A stretch of 39,615 nt of DNA from JBGFRR01 sp041695045. Its GTDB lineage: Bacteria > Bacteroidota > Ignavibacteria > UBA10030. The stretch is from positions 1-39,615 of the forward strand of contig JBGFRR010000131.1 of the NCBI GenBank assembly GCA_041695045.1. Direction: 5' to 3'. Positions 1-7,298 of the stretch are shown here, in pieces (the stretch's first letter is position 1; each line of letters starts with the position of its first letter). The translations under genes were made by a program, and so were the position numbers. The notes under the pieces were generated by a model. That model saw only the letters and a program-made list of their open reading frames with translations, was not told the DNA's origin and made no database searches.

Positions 1-110
1 TCACTCGCCTCAAGCCGGTCGGTGGATTTGCTGCAGAAATGGGGGCTTGTCCGACAAAACAGTTCCAACCTTCTCTGGGCAAAGCTTAGACCGTGCCCTC
101 ATCCTTTACT

Positions 111-1097
111 CTACATCCATCCATGCTGTCGATACCAATCGAGCGTAGAGCGAAGACCATCCTCAAGCGAAATCGATGCTTCGAAACCAAGGTGCCGTTT
201 GATCTTCTCGGCGCTGCAAATCCAATGTGGCTGGAGCATCTCGCGAGCTTTATCAAGACTGAGGATTGTCGGCTTCTTGATGAGGCGCGAAACAACTTGT
301 GTCCCTCCCGCGACGGCATAGAGCACGGACGCAAGCACACGAATCGACCTCACGCGTTTTTTCCCCAGCACATCGGCAATGGTGCGGATGATTTCGGAGT
401 AATGGTAAATTGGCGGATTGGACACGAAGTAGGTTTCACCGGCGGTCTTTTCGGAAAGTGTTGCCGCGATGATTCCCCTGGCGATGTCAGCAACATGGAT
501 CATGCTGAGTTTTTTGTCGGGATTGCCGATTGTCGGAAGGTAGCCGCGATTCACCCATTGAAACATTTCGAACACGTCCGTATCGCGTGGACCGTACACG
601 GTGGGTGGGCGAAGGATCACAATCGGGAGTCGGTTGAAGAACCGGCGGACTATCTGCTCGGCTTCATACTTCGAGGCACCGTACAGAGAGACGGGGCGGC
701 AGGGCGATTCTTCCGTGAGTGGCTGGCCGTCATAACTGGGCCCGACGGCCGCAAGGCTGCTGACATGGCAAAACTTTTTGATATGCGGGTGCTGTGCAGC
801 TGCAAGAAGGAGATTACGGGTTACCTCGACATTGCCGACACGATAGTCCGAATTCCGCAATACTTTGGTCGAGCCGGCAACATGGAAAATATAATCGACA
901 TCCTCGCAATGCCGTGTGAGGGCTTTTGCGTCGGTCATGTCAGCTTTCACGACGTCGACCGGCAACCCTTCGAGCCAACTCAAACGTGAGCGCGACGAAC
1001 GCACAAGACAGCGTACGGTGAATTCTTGCGCGAGCAAATGCTCGGCGACATGACTGCCGACGAATCCGGTTCCCCCGGTCACAAGGACGCGCGCGAT
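111..1097 (-). CDS. cerR: NAD(P)-dependent epimerase/dehydratase, CerR-like (3-ketosphinganine or oxidized-ceramide reductase)
   Basis: This is an extended short-chain dehydrogenase of about 328 residues. The N-terminal Rossmann motif GGTGFVG starts at residue 8, and the catalytic pair sits in YGASK (Tyr139, Lys143). It lies divergently from a serine palmitoyltransferase and a bCerS-like acyltransferase. An SDR of this family (CerR) reduces the keto group in the bacterial ceramide pathway described in Caulobacter, so I infer that role here. The start is unusual. The frame is open up to an ATG at 1214, but a good promoter (1144-1172) would start transcription near 1137, downstream of every upstream ATG, GTG or TTG. 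A GGGAGG Shine-Dalgarno at 1103-1108 lies 5 nt before an AUC codon at 1097-1095, exactly where family members begin (M-A-R-V-L-V-T-G-G). Family assignment is secure, the exact substrate is inferred, and the start is tentative. Confidence 0.82.
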   Translation of the reverse strand: MARVLVTGGTGFVGSHVAEHLLAQEFTVRCLVRSSRSRLSWLEGLPVDVVKADMTDAKALTRHCEDVDYIFHVAGSTKVLRNSDYRVGNVEVTRNLLLAAAQHPHIKKFCHVSSLAAVGPSYDGQPLTEESPCRPVSLYGASKYEAEQIVRRFFNRLPIVILRPPTVYGPRDTDVFEMFQWVNRGYLPTIGNPDKKLSMIHVADIARGIIAATLSEKTAGETYFVSNPPIYHYSEIIRTIADVLGKKRVRSIRVLASVLYAVAGGTQVVSRLIKKPTILSLDKAREMLQPHWICSAEKIKRHLGFEASISLEDGLRSTLDWYRQHGWM

Positions 1098-1108
1098 CGG
1101 TTCCTCCC
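1098..1108 (-). promoter_or_regulatory. Shine-Dalgarno that points to a non-canonical AUC start for cerR
   Basis: On the minus strand AAAGGGAGG is followed by a 5-nt spacer (AACCG) and then ATC GCG CGC GTC. No ATG, GTG or TTG lies in frame between the predicted transcript start (about 1137) and this codon. The next in-frame downstream candidate is a GTG 12 nt further on, inside the conserved nucleotide-binding strand and too far from the ribosome site. Confidence 0.55.
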
Positions 1109-1122
1109 TTTCGAATTGTTGA

Positions 1123-1151
1123 TTGACTTTCGGACGTAATTCGAGTATATT
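1123..1151 (+). promoter_or_regulatory. Promoter for spt (TTGACT, 17 nt, TATATT)
   Basis: The -35 box TTGACT (1123-1128) and the -10 box TATATT (1146-1151) are separated by exactly 17 nt. Transcription would start near 1158, giving a leader of about 68 nt that carries the ribosome site AAGGGAG at 1213-1219. Its -10 box overlaps the -10 box of the opposing cerR promoter by four bases. Confidence 0.7.
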
Positions 1152-1172
1152 CAAAAAAGTGTAGAGAAGCAA
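1144..1172 (-). promoter_or_regulatory. Promoter for cerR (TTGCTT, 17 nt, TATACT), overlapping the spt promoter
   Basis: Read on the minus strand, TTGCTT (1172-1167) and TATACT (1149-1144) have a 17-nt spacer. The predicted start near 1137 leaves a leader of about 40 nt before the AUC codon at 1097. The near-palindromic AGTATATT core serves as -10 box on both strands. Confidence 0.6.
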
Positions 1173-1225
1173 AACATGCACCGTGCCGGTCGGGAAACAC
1201 TTGCCACCTACCAAGGGAGCCGCGA

Positions 1226-2440
1226 TTGGATCTCTTCGAAAAGTGTCGTCAGTTCACGCGAGCGGATGAGACCAAAGCTGCCGGCCTGTATCCATACTTC
1301 CGGGCGATTGAAGAAAGCGAAGGGCCGGTCGTCCAGATTGAAGGACGGAAAATCATCATGGCCGGCTCCAACAATTACCTCGGTCTTACAACGCATCCTC
1401 ATGTCAAAGAAGCTGCCATCCGTGCAACCGAAAAGTACGGCACCGGCTGTTCGGGTTCACGGTACCTCACCGGCACGCTCGACCTCCATATCGAACTAGA
1501 ACGACGTCTCGCCGCGTTCTTCGGAAAAGAAGACTGTCTGCTCTTCAGCACCGGCTATCAAACGGCGCAGGGTATCATCCCCACGCTTGTTCAGCGGGGA
1601 GAATACGTCGTTTCCGATAAGGATAATCATGCCTGTATTGTTGCCGGGAATCTGATGGCGGCCGGAGCTGCCACGTATACGGACGGGGGAAAAGAAACGA
1701 TCGTACGCTATAAGCACAACGATATGAAACATCTGGAGACGGTCATCTCCAAGCTTCCGCTCGAAGCCCCCAAGCTGATCGTATCGGATGGTGTGTTCAG
1801 CACGTCCGGTGAAATTGTGGACCTGCCGAACATGGTGCGCGTGGCGAAGCACTATAACTCTCGTATTCTCATCGATGATGCTCATGCAGTGGGCGTCATC
1901 GGAAACGGTGGACGTGGCACCGCCAGTCATTATGGCCTTCTCGATGAGACCGATATGACTATGGGCACGTTCAGCAAGACGTTTGCCTCACTCGGCGGCT
2001 TCGTCGTAGGGGATCGCGTTGTGATCAACTACATGAAACACCATGCACCGGCGTTGATCTTCAGTGCAAGCCCTACCCCCGCATCGGTCGCTGCGGCATT
2101 GGCGGCACTCGATATTCTCGAAAAGGAGCCGGAGCGAATCGATAGGCTCATGCGCAACGCTCGCAAGATGCGCGAAGGGTTTCGTGCGATGGGCTATCGT
2201 GTTGGGGAACACGACTCGGCCGTCGTTCCGGTCATCATCGGCGAGACTGAAAAAGTGCTGTTCATGTGGCGGCAGTTGTTCGATGCCGGCGTATTTGTGA
2301 ATGCCTTTATCAGGCCGGGCGTGCCGCCGGGCATGGAGATGCTTCGAACGAGTTACATGGCCACACACGAGGATGAGCATCTCGACAAGATTCTTGACAT
2401 CTTCCGGACTGTCGGCAAGAAGCTTGCCGTCATCAATTAA
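1226..2440 (+). CDS. spt: Serine palmitoyltransferase (alpha-oxoamine synthase family)
   Basis: This 404-residue fold-type I PLP enzyme belongs to the alpha-oxoamine synthases, the family of BioF, Kbl, HemA and Spt. Visible signatures are the substrate loop GTGCSGSRYLTGT, the PLP-ring aspartate/histidine region IDDAHAVG, and the Schiff-base lysine in GTFSKTFASLGGF (Lys251). The stretch INYMKHHAPALIFSAS followed by TPASVAAAL resembles Bacteroidota serine palmitoyltransferases more than BioF or Kbl. Spt condenses L-serine with a fatty acyl thioester to give 3-ketosphinganine, the first step of sphingolipid synthesis. The start is TTG at 1226 with AAGGGAG 6 nt upstream. It is followed after about 190 nt by a bCerS-like acyltransferase, which supports Spt over BioF or Kbl. 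No biotin or threonine-degradation gene is nearby. Confidence 0.85.
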   Translation: MDLFEKCRQFTRADETKAAGLYPYFRAIEESEGPVVQIEGRKIIMAGSNNYLGLTTHPHVKEAAIRATEKYGTGCSGSRYLTGTLDLHIELERRLAAFFGKEDCLLFSTGYQTAQGIIPTLVQRGEYVVSDKDNHACIVAGNLMAAGAATYTDGGKETIVRYKHNDMKHLETVISKLPLEAPKLIVSDGVFSTSGEIVDLPNMVRVAKHYNSRILIDDAHAVGVIGNGGRGTASHYGLLDETDMTMGTFSKTFASLGGFVVGDRVVINYMKHHAPALIFSASPTPASVAAALAALDILEKEPERIDRLMRNARKMREGFRAMGYRVGEHDSAVVPVIIGETEKVLFMWRQLFDAGVFVNAFIRPGVPPGMEMLRTSYMATHEDEHLDKILDIFRTVGKKLAVIN

Positions 2441-2559
2441 CATTACCGCGGCGTCGGAACTGCTGCGGTGACTGTTTGCCGTTGCGTCCCGTACACGAGG
2501 GCGCCCATCACGACAACCTCTCAAGCCGAAGGTCACGCTGTTCGGATGGTTCCGTGTCT

Positions 2560-2595
2560 TGGATCCCGCTTTTCTGGGGGACTCGGAGAAAGCGG
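2560..2595 (+). repeat. Imperfect inverted repeat in the spt-bcerS gap
   Basis: CCGCTTTTCT (2566-2575) can pair with AGAAAGCGG (2587-2595) around an 11-nt loop. The left flank TCTTGGATCCCGCTTTTC is similar to TCTTGGGATTCCGCTTTTC in a larger hairpin at 28417-28477, so both look like copies of a dispersed palindromic repeat. It has no T-run and is not a convincing terminator. Confidence 0.5.
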
Positions 2596-2634
2596 AACCC
2601 TGCAGCGGTACCGAAAACCCCTGGCCAAATCGGA

Positions 2635-3747
2635 ATGATCAGCATCCGTCCCATCCGCACCAACCGCGATACGCGCCGATTCATCAAGTTCCTCTGGACG
2701 ATCTACGAGCCCTATCCTGCATGGGTCCCGCCATTGTTGATGGACCGAAAGAAGCTGATGGATCGGAAGAAGAATCCTTTCTACAAACACGCCGACGCGG
2801 AATTTTTTATCGCCGAGCACAACGGCGAAATGGTCGGTCGCATTGGCGCCATCATCAACCACAATCACAACAAAGAACACAACGAGAGCATCGGATTCTT
2901 CGGCTTCTTTGAATCCATCAACGAGCAGGCTGTGGCGAATGCACTCTTCGAGGCGGCGAAGGACTTTGTGATGCAACGCGGGGCAACAGCGCTGCGTGGC
3001 CCGGCGAATCCATCCGTCAACGACGAGTGGGGCCTTCTTATCGAAGGCTTTCAGTATCCGCCTGCCGTTCTCATGCCGTATAATCCGCCGTATTACAAAG
3101 ACCTTATCGAGCGATATGGCTTCCAGAAGGCCAAGGATCTGTTGTCGTACCGACTGACGCAGGAGACCGTGTATTCTGAAAAGCTTCAGCGAGTACATGC
3201 CATGATGATGGAGCGGCATAGCATCTCGGTACGTCCGTTGGAGATGAAGCGATTTCGTACGGAAGTCGAGCTTGTGAAAGAGATTTATAGTACTGCCTGG
3301 GCGAAGAATTGGGGGGCTGTTCCCATGACCGACGAAGAAATCGATGCTCTGGCAAATGACCTGAAACCGGTCGTCGAGCCGCGATTGGTGCTGTTCGCCG
3401 AAGCGAAAGGAAAAACAATTGGATTTGCACTTTCGCTTCCCGATATCAATATTGCGCTCAAGCACAACAAGCGTGGGCGGCTGTTACCGGGATTGTATCA
3501 TCTCTTTACCAAGAAAAAGGATATCCACGCGGTGCGCATCATTGTCTTAGGGGTCTTGCCGGAATACCAACGCACCGGTGCGGCAGGAATTCTGTTTTAC
3601 GAAACGGCGGTGCGTGGAAAAGCTCTCGGCTACGTGCAAGGTGAGGCGGGCTGGGTTTTGGAGGACAACATTCCGATGATACGCGCGGCAGAAGCCATGA
3701 ATGGAGACCCCTACAAGCGCTACCGGATCTACGAGATGCCGTTGTAA
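2635..3747 (+). CDS. bcerS: GNAT-fold acyltransferase, bacterial ceramide synthase (bCerS)-like
   Basis: This is a protein of about 370 residues with a GNAT-like core. Conserved-looking blocks are WVPPLLMDRKKLMDRKKNPF near residue 31, FFIAEHNGEMVGRIGAI, SIGFFGFFE, LRGPANPSVNDEWGLLIEGF and a C-terminal acyl-CoA-site-like strand at RIIVLGVLPEYQRTG. I recognise the large YghO-like N-acyltransferase family. Its Caulobacter member bCerS N-acylates the sphingoid base in bacterial ceramide synthesis. Being in line with spt and divergent from a CerR-like reductase supports that role. The frame is open from 2476, but those first 53 residues cover a palindromic repeat and look non-coding, so I place the start at ATG 2635 (M-I-S-I-R-P-I). 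The ribosome site is weak. Other GNAT substrates cannot be excluded from sequence alone. Confidence 0.72.
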   Translation: MISIRPIRTNRDTRRFIKFLWTIYEPYPAWVPPLLMDRKKLMDRKKNPFYKHADAEFFIAEHNGEMVGRIGAIINHNHNKEHNESIGFFGFFESINEQAVANALFEAAKDFVMQRGATALRGPANPSVNDEWGLLIEGFQYPPAVLMPYNPPYYKDLIERYGFQKAKDLLSYRLTQETVYSEKLQRVHAMMMERHSISVRPLEMKRFRTEVELVKEIYSTAWAKNWGAVPMTDEEIDALANDLKPVVEPRLVLFAEAKGKTIGFALSLPDINIALKHNKRGRLLPGLYHLFTKKKDIHAVRIIVLGVLPEYQRTGAAGILFYETAVRGKALGYVQGEAGWVLEDNIPMIRAAEAMNGDPYKRYRIYEMPL

Positions 3748-3792
3748 GCAGTCCGTCTAATCACTCCGAACACTCTGACGAAGGATACGACC

Positions 3793-4716
3793 ATGCCTGT
3801 GAAGAAAGTTGAATACATATGGATGAATGGGAAGCTAACCAAATGGGAAGACGCGAAGATTCACATTCTTTCCCACGTTGTGCATTACGGTTCCGGATGG
3901 TTCGAGGGTATTCGCTGTTACAACACCAACCGCGGGTCGGCCATCTTCCGGCTCGATGCGCATCTGCGGAGATTATACGATTCGGTGAAGATTTATCGCG
4001 CAGAAATTCCGTACGGTGCAGAACAGCTCTCGGACGCGGTGAAGGAAACAATCCGCGCAAACAACTTGAAGGCCTGCTACATCCGCCCGCTCGTTTACCG
4101 CGGGTACGGGGAAGTAGGAGTCAATCCGCTCGGCTGTCCGGTTGATGTTGCCATCGCCGTCTGGGAATGGGGCGCGTACCTTGGCGACGAGGCGCTGGAG
4201 AAGGGAATCGATACCTGTGTTACTTCTTGGCAGAGATTCGCTCCCAACACCGCGCCGACGATGGCCAAAGCTACGGGAAGCTATCTGAACTCCCAATTGA
4301 TCAAGTTAGAAGCTCTTGCCGGTGGGTATGTGGAGGGGATTGCGCTCGATTCGTTCGGCAATGTCAGCGAAGGAAGCGGAGAAAACATTTTTCTTGTCCG
4401 GGACAACACAATCTTCACGCCGCCGATTTCGGCAGCACTCTTGCCGGGAGTGACCCGGTCGTCGGTGATGATGCTTGCGCGCGATCTCGACTATCAATTG
4501 GTTGAGATGAATATTCCGCGTGAGATGTTGTTTACGGTTGATGAAGTATTCTTAACCGGTACGGCGGCAGAAATTACGCCCGTCCGGTCGGTGGATCGGA
4601 TTCAGGTCGGCAATGGCAAACCAGGGCTCGTGACGCGTGCGATTCAGAGCGCCTTCTTCGATGTCGTCAAGAATGGTAACGACCCACACGACTGGCTCTC
4701 GTTCGTTTACGACTGA
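3793..4716 (+). CDS. ilvE: Branched-chain amino acid aminotransferase
   Basis: This 307-residue fold-type IV PLP aminotransferase has the length expected of IlvE (EC 2.6.1.42). It interconverts leucine, isoleucine and valine with their 2-oxo acids, using 2-oxoglutarate/glutamate. The N-terminal region VVHYGSGWFEGIRCY, the Schiff-base lysine in TMAKATGSYLNSQ (Lys159, the same number as in the E. coli enzyme) and the cofactor-binding segment VSEGSGENIFLV are all present. ATG 3793 is preceded by AAGGA. It sits 45 nt after the acyltransferase gene and could be co-transcribed with it, but no metabolic link to sphingolipids is evident. D-amino acid aminotransferase and aminodeoxychorismate lyase share the fold but match less well. 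Confidence 0.93.
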   Translation: MPVKKVEYIWMNGKLTKWEDAKIHILSHVVHYGSGWFEGIRCYNTNRGSAIFRLDAHLRRLYDSVKIYRAEIPYGAEQLSDAVKETIRANNLKACYIRPLVYRGYGEVGVNPLGCPVDVAIAVWEWGAYLGDEALEKGIDTCVTSWQRFAPNTAPTMAKATGSYLNSQLIKLEALAGGYVEGIALDSFGNVSEGSGENIFLVRDNTIFTPPISAALLPGVTRSSVMMLARDLDYQLVEMNIPREMLFTVDEVFLTGTAAEITPVRSVDRIQVGNGKPGLVTRAIQSAFFDVVKNGNDPHDWLSFVYD

Positions 4717-4745
4717 CGATGAAAATGTGGAATTCGCTTCGATTT

Positions 4746-4776
4746 CCTCACGGAGACGATAGCCTCGACCGTGAGG
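4746..4776 (+). other. Perfect 8-bp inverted repeat in the leader of the stress-protein gene
   Basis: CCTCACGG (4746-4753) and CCGTGAGG (4769-4776) are separated by 15 nt. No T-run follows, so it is unlikely to terminate transcription from ilvE. It ends 30 nt before the ribosome site at 4807-4814 and may be a structured leader or an operator. Function unknown. Confidence 0.35.
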
Positions 4777-4821
4777 TCGGGGAGAGAAAACAAGAGCAGC
4801 TACCCTAAAAGGAGGTGCACT

Positions 4822-5355
4822 ATGGCAGCAAAGAAAACGGCACCAAAACGACGTCGGACCGAGAAGCGCTCAACAAAGAGCGCCAAGCAATCGGCTCGGT
4901 GGCTGAAGCTTACCATCAATCGTATTCTCGTGCCGATTGATTTTTCTGAGCACTCAAAAGATGCGCTCAAATATGCCATCCCCTTTGCCGAGCAGTTCGT
5001 GGCGTCCATCGACCTGATTTATGTGGTAGAACCAACGGTCTATCCGGCAGACTTTACGTTCGGGCAGGTGGGGTTTCCGAATGTTGAAGAAGAGCTTCGC
5101 GTGCGCGGTGCACGGGACCTCGACAAATTAATTGAGGAGCAAATTGCCGGGCGGGTTCAGGCGCGCCGCGTGATTAAAACCGGCAAGCCGTTTTACGAGA
5201 TTAACGAGTACGCACGCGAGGCGAACATCGGCCTGATCATCATCGCGACGCACGGCCATACGGGTGTGGAGCATATCCTCTTCGGCAGTACGGCGGAAAA
5301 AGTTGTGCGGAAAGCTCCCTGCCCTGTACTCGTTGTACGAAGCACCGAGAAGTGA
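4822..5355 (+). CDS. Universal stress protein (UspA family) with a basic N-terminal tail
   Basis: This 177-residue single-domain Usp protein starts at ATG 4822, behind a near-perfect ribosome site (AAAGGAGG, 4807-4814). The Usp domain begins near residue 30 with NRILVPIDFSEHSKDALKYA and ends with ATHGHTGVEHILFGS and a hydrophobic strand, PCPVLVV. The nucleotide-binding loop normally reads G-x2-G-x9-G-(S/T). Here the first glycine is alanine, a common variant, and the rest is kept, so ATP binding is plausible. The first 28 residues are strikingly rich in lysine, arginine, alanine, serine and threonine (for example KKTAPKRRRTEKR) and look disordered. They are not a signal peptide. An intrinsic terminator follows. 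Confidence 0.9.
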   Translation: MAAKKTAPKRRRTEKRSTKSAKQSARWLKLTINRILVPIDFSEHSKDALKYAIPFAEQFVASIDLIYVVEPTVYPADFTFGQVGFPNVEEELRVRGARDLDKLIEEQIAGRVQARRVIKTGKPFYEINEYAREANIGLIIIATHGHTGVEHILFGSTAEKVVRKAPCPVLVVRSTEK

Positions 5356-5389
5356 GCGGCGGGTTGAGTCGGCTCACGTGGGAATGAAC

Positions 5390-5429
5390 AACCGCCGTTA
5401 CGGTTGTCGCGACGGTGGTTTTCGTTTTT
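5390..5429 (+). terminator. Intrinsic terminator after the universal stress protein gene
   Basis: AACCGCCGT (5390-5398) pairs with ACGGTGGTT (5412-5420), with one G-T wobble and a 13-nt loop. TTCGTTTTT follows. It lies between two convergent genes and would end the ilvE-usp transcript. Confidence 0.75.
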
Positions 5430-5462
5430 CGGTAGGGGTGAACGAAGCTCTCTGTGGTGCCG

Positions 5463-6458
5463 TTAGCTTTCGCGCTGCATCACGAAATCCACAAACTGCA
5501 GCAGTGCCTCCCTCGCCGGCGTATCCGGCACCGACGCCAATGCCGTTCGGGCGGCCGAAGCATACTGCCCCGCCTTTTCGACTGCGTAATCGATTCCACC
5601 ATTCTGTTTCACAAATTCCAGTATTCTGCCAACATCTTGTTGCTTCGCTCCGCTTTTGATCACGCGGAGGACCTCCTTTGTCTCTCCTCTCGACGCATGA
5701 CTCATCGCATAGATCAGGGGGAGAGTAAGCTTCTTCTCCTTCATGTCGATTCCCGTCGGTTTGCCGAGAATGCTTTTCCGGCCGAGATAATCGAGTAAGT
5801 CGTCGCGGATCTGGAATGCCATCCCGACGTTCTCTCCATATGTGCGAAGTACATTACGGAGCTGCATGTTGTCGGTTGTGCTCGCAGCACCAATTTCTGT
5901 GCACGTGGCAAAGAGAGACGCCGTTTTATCGCTGATGATTTTCAGATATGCCTGCTCATCGAGATTGAGGCGGCGGCTTTTCTGAATCTGAAGGAGTTCT
6001 CCTTCGCTCATGCGCTTGACAGCCGTCGACGTCGAATACAGGAAGGAATAATCGTTGTACTCCAAGGAAAGCAAGAGCCCGCGTGAAAGAAGGTAGTCCC
6101 CCATAAGCACTGCTACCTTATTCTTCCAGACGGCGTTGAGCGATGCGAAACCCCGGCGCGTATCGGCATCGTCCACCACATCATCATGGATCAGCGTTGC
6201 CGTGTGGAGGATTTCGACGAGCGTTGCTGCGCGGTACGTCGACTCATTGATCTGACCGCATGTTTTTGCACTCAGTAACACGAGAATCGGGCGAACACGT
6301 TTTCCCTTCTGTCGAACAAGGTAGCGTGCGACAATTCCCACGAGCCCAACGTTGGAACGCATTGCGTCACGAAAGTACCGGTCGAATATCCTCAGCTCAT
6401 CCCGTACCGGCTCCCTGATCGCCTCGAGCCCGACCGTTGTCTTGCGGATGATGCTCAT
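5463..6458 (-). CDS. Trans-polyprenyl diphosphate synthase
   Basis: This 331-residue all-helical prenyltransferase extends allylic diphosphates with isopentenyl diphosphate. The first aspartate-rich motif is LIHDDVVDDADTRRG (DDxxD at residues 92-96) and the second is FQIRDDLLDYLG near residue 220. KGKRVRPILVLL supplies the usual Lys/Arg diphosphate contacts. Length and motif spacing fit long-chain enzymes (octaprenyl, heptaprenyl or solanesyl synthases) that make quinone side chains better than FPP synthase, but chain length cannot be read from sequence alone. Its ATG overlaps the tatC stop as ATGA, so translation is probably coupled. It is the last gene of the nine-gene minus-strand run and converges on the stress-protein terminator. 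Confidence 0.9.
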   Translation of the reverse strand: MSIIRKTTVGLEAIREPVRDELRIFDRYFRDAMRSNVGLVGIVARYLVRQKGKRVRPILVLLSAKTCGQINESTYRAATLVEILHTATLIHDDVVDDADTRRGFASLNAVWKNKVAVLMGDYLLSRGLLLSLEYNDYSFLYSTSTAVKRMSEGELLQIQKSRRLNLDEQAYLKIISDKTASLFATCTEIGAASTTDNMQLRNVLRTYGENVGMAFQIRDDLLDYLGRKSILGKPTGIDMKEKKLTLPLIYAMSHASRGETKEVLRVIKSGAKQQDVGRILEFVKQNGGIDYAVEKAGQYASAARTALASVPDTPAREALLQFVDFVMQRES

Positions 6459-7282
6459 GCCGACTTTGCCTCTTCGCCCCGATAAGTCGGGGTTTTCTCG
6501 GAAGCTTCACGTTCTCTCTGCCGATGCACGGCAGCCGCGATGAGAATGCCAGCCTCGTAGAGCAGAATCATCGGTCCGGCAAGAAGGATTTGCGTCACCA
6601 CATCGGGCGTTGGCGTGATGAGCGCTGAGATAATTAAGATCGCAACGATGGCATGACGCCGGTAGTGACGCATGAACGCCGGTGTGAGGATGCCCATTTT
6701 TGCGAGAACGTAGGCCACCATGGGCAACTCAAACACCAACCCAGCCCCGAGGAGCAGTGTCAGGAAAAAGCTCACGTAGCGGTCGACCGAAATGTTGAGG
6801 TCGATATCCTGTGTCCCGAACGATGCGAAAAAATTGAGCGCTGTGGGGATGAGGATGAAATAACTGAACGCCACGCCGGCAAAGAAACAGAGTGAAGTCA
6901 GAAATACGATCAAGGAGATGTAGCGCCGCTCGTTTGGAAGGAGCCCCGGCTTGACGAACCTCCACAGCCAGTACAGAGTATTCGGCATGCTGAGGATGAG
7001 ACCACAGATAAGCACCGACTGCATGTAGAGAAGAACGATGCCGTAGGGAGAAAGCACTTGTACCCTCAATCCGGCAGCGCGTAGAGGGCCGAGCAGAACC
7101 TGATTGACGATTGCCTCGGCGTAGACCGCGCACAGGATGGTGGCGACAAGGACACCCACGAGCGCCTTAACGATGTGCCAGCGCAACTCTTCGAGATGGT
7201 CGAGAAACGCCATCTCTCGCTGCTCGGTTTCGTCGGGAATGCGCTTGTCGTGCATTGCAGTCAGAACGAATGCTCCTTCCAT
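6455..7282 (-). CDS. tatC: Sec-independent protein translocase subunit TatC
   Basis: TatC is the core receptor of the twin-arginine translocase and moves folded proteins across the inner membrane. The cytoplasmic N-terminus carries the family hallmark FLDHLEELRWHIVKALVGV, followed by six hydrophobic segments and conserved loops (FVKPGLLPNERRY near the second). The length of up to 275 residues includes about 25 extra at the N-terminus. ATG 7282 gives the longest form, and ATG 7255 (M-H-D-K-R-I-P) is a reasonable alternative. Neither has a strong ribosome site. No tatA or tatB lies in the window, so the partner must be elsewhere. It sits 16 nt after glyA and overlaps the polyprenyl synthase by 4 bases. 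Confidence 0.93.
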   Translation of the reverse strand: MEGAFVLTAMHDKRIPDETEQREMAFLDHLEELRWHIVKALVGVLVATILCAVYAEAIVNQVLLGPLRAAGLRVQVLSPYGIVLLYMQSVLICGLILSMPNTLYWLWRFVKPGLLPNERRYISLIVFLTSLCFFAGVAFSYFILIPTALNFFASFGTQDIDLNISVDRYVSFFLTLLLGAGLVFELPMVAYVLAKMGILTPAFMRHYRRHAIVAILIISALITPTPDVVTQILLAGPMILLYEAGILIAAAVHRQREREASEKTPTYRGEEAKSA

Positions 7283-7298
7283 GGGAACATCACTTCAG

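Noticed and set aside
3..89. Possible C-terminal end of a plus-strand gene (reads TRLKPVGGFAAEMGACPT..., stop at 87-89)
   Set aside because: Only 28 codons are visible and nothing is recognisable. It could be the end of a convergent gene, but the evidence is too thin to annotate.
93..989. Long open frame (298 codons) on the plus strand opposite the cerR-like gene
   Set aside because: It is the complement of a gene with clear SDR motifs, and its translation is rich in His, Cys and Arg with no recognisable domain. Codon bias of the real gene keeps the opposite strand open.
1098..1214. N-terminal extension of the cerR-like protein to ATG 1214
   Set aside because: The extension covers both divergent promoters and precedes the conserved start of the Rossmann fold. 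The predicted transcript begins inside it.
2476..2634. N-terminal extension of the bCerS-like protein
   Set aside because: It covers a palindromic repeat and has an atypical composition. Homology-like sequence begins at M-I-S-I-R-P-I (2635).
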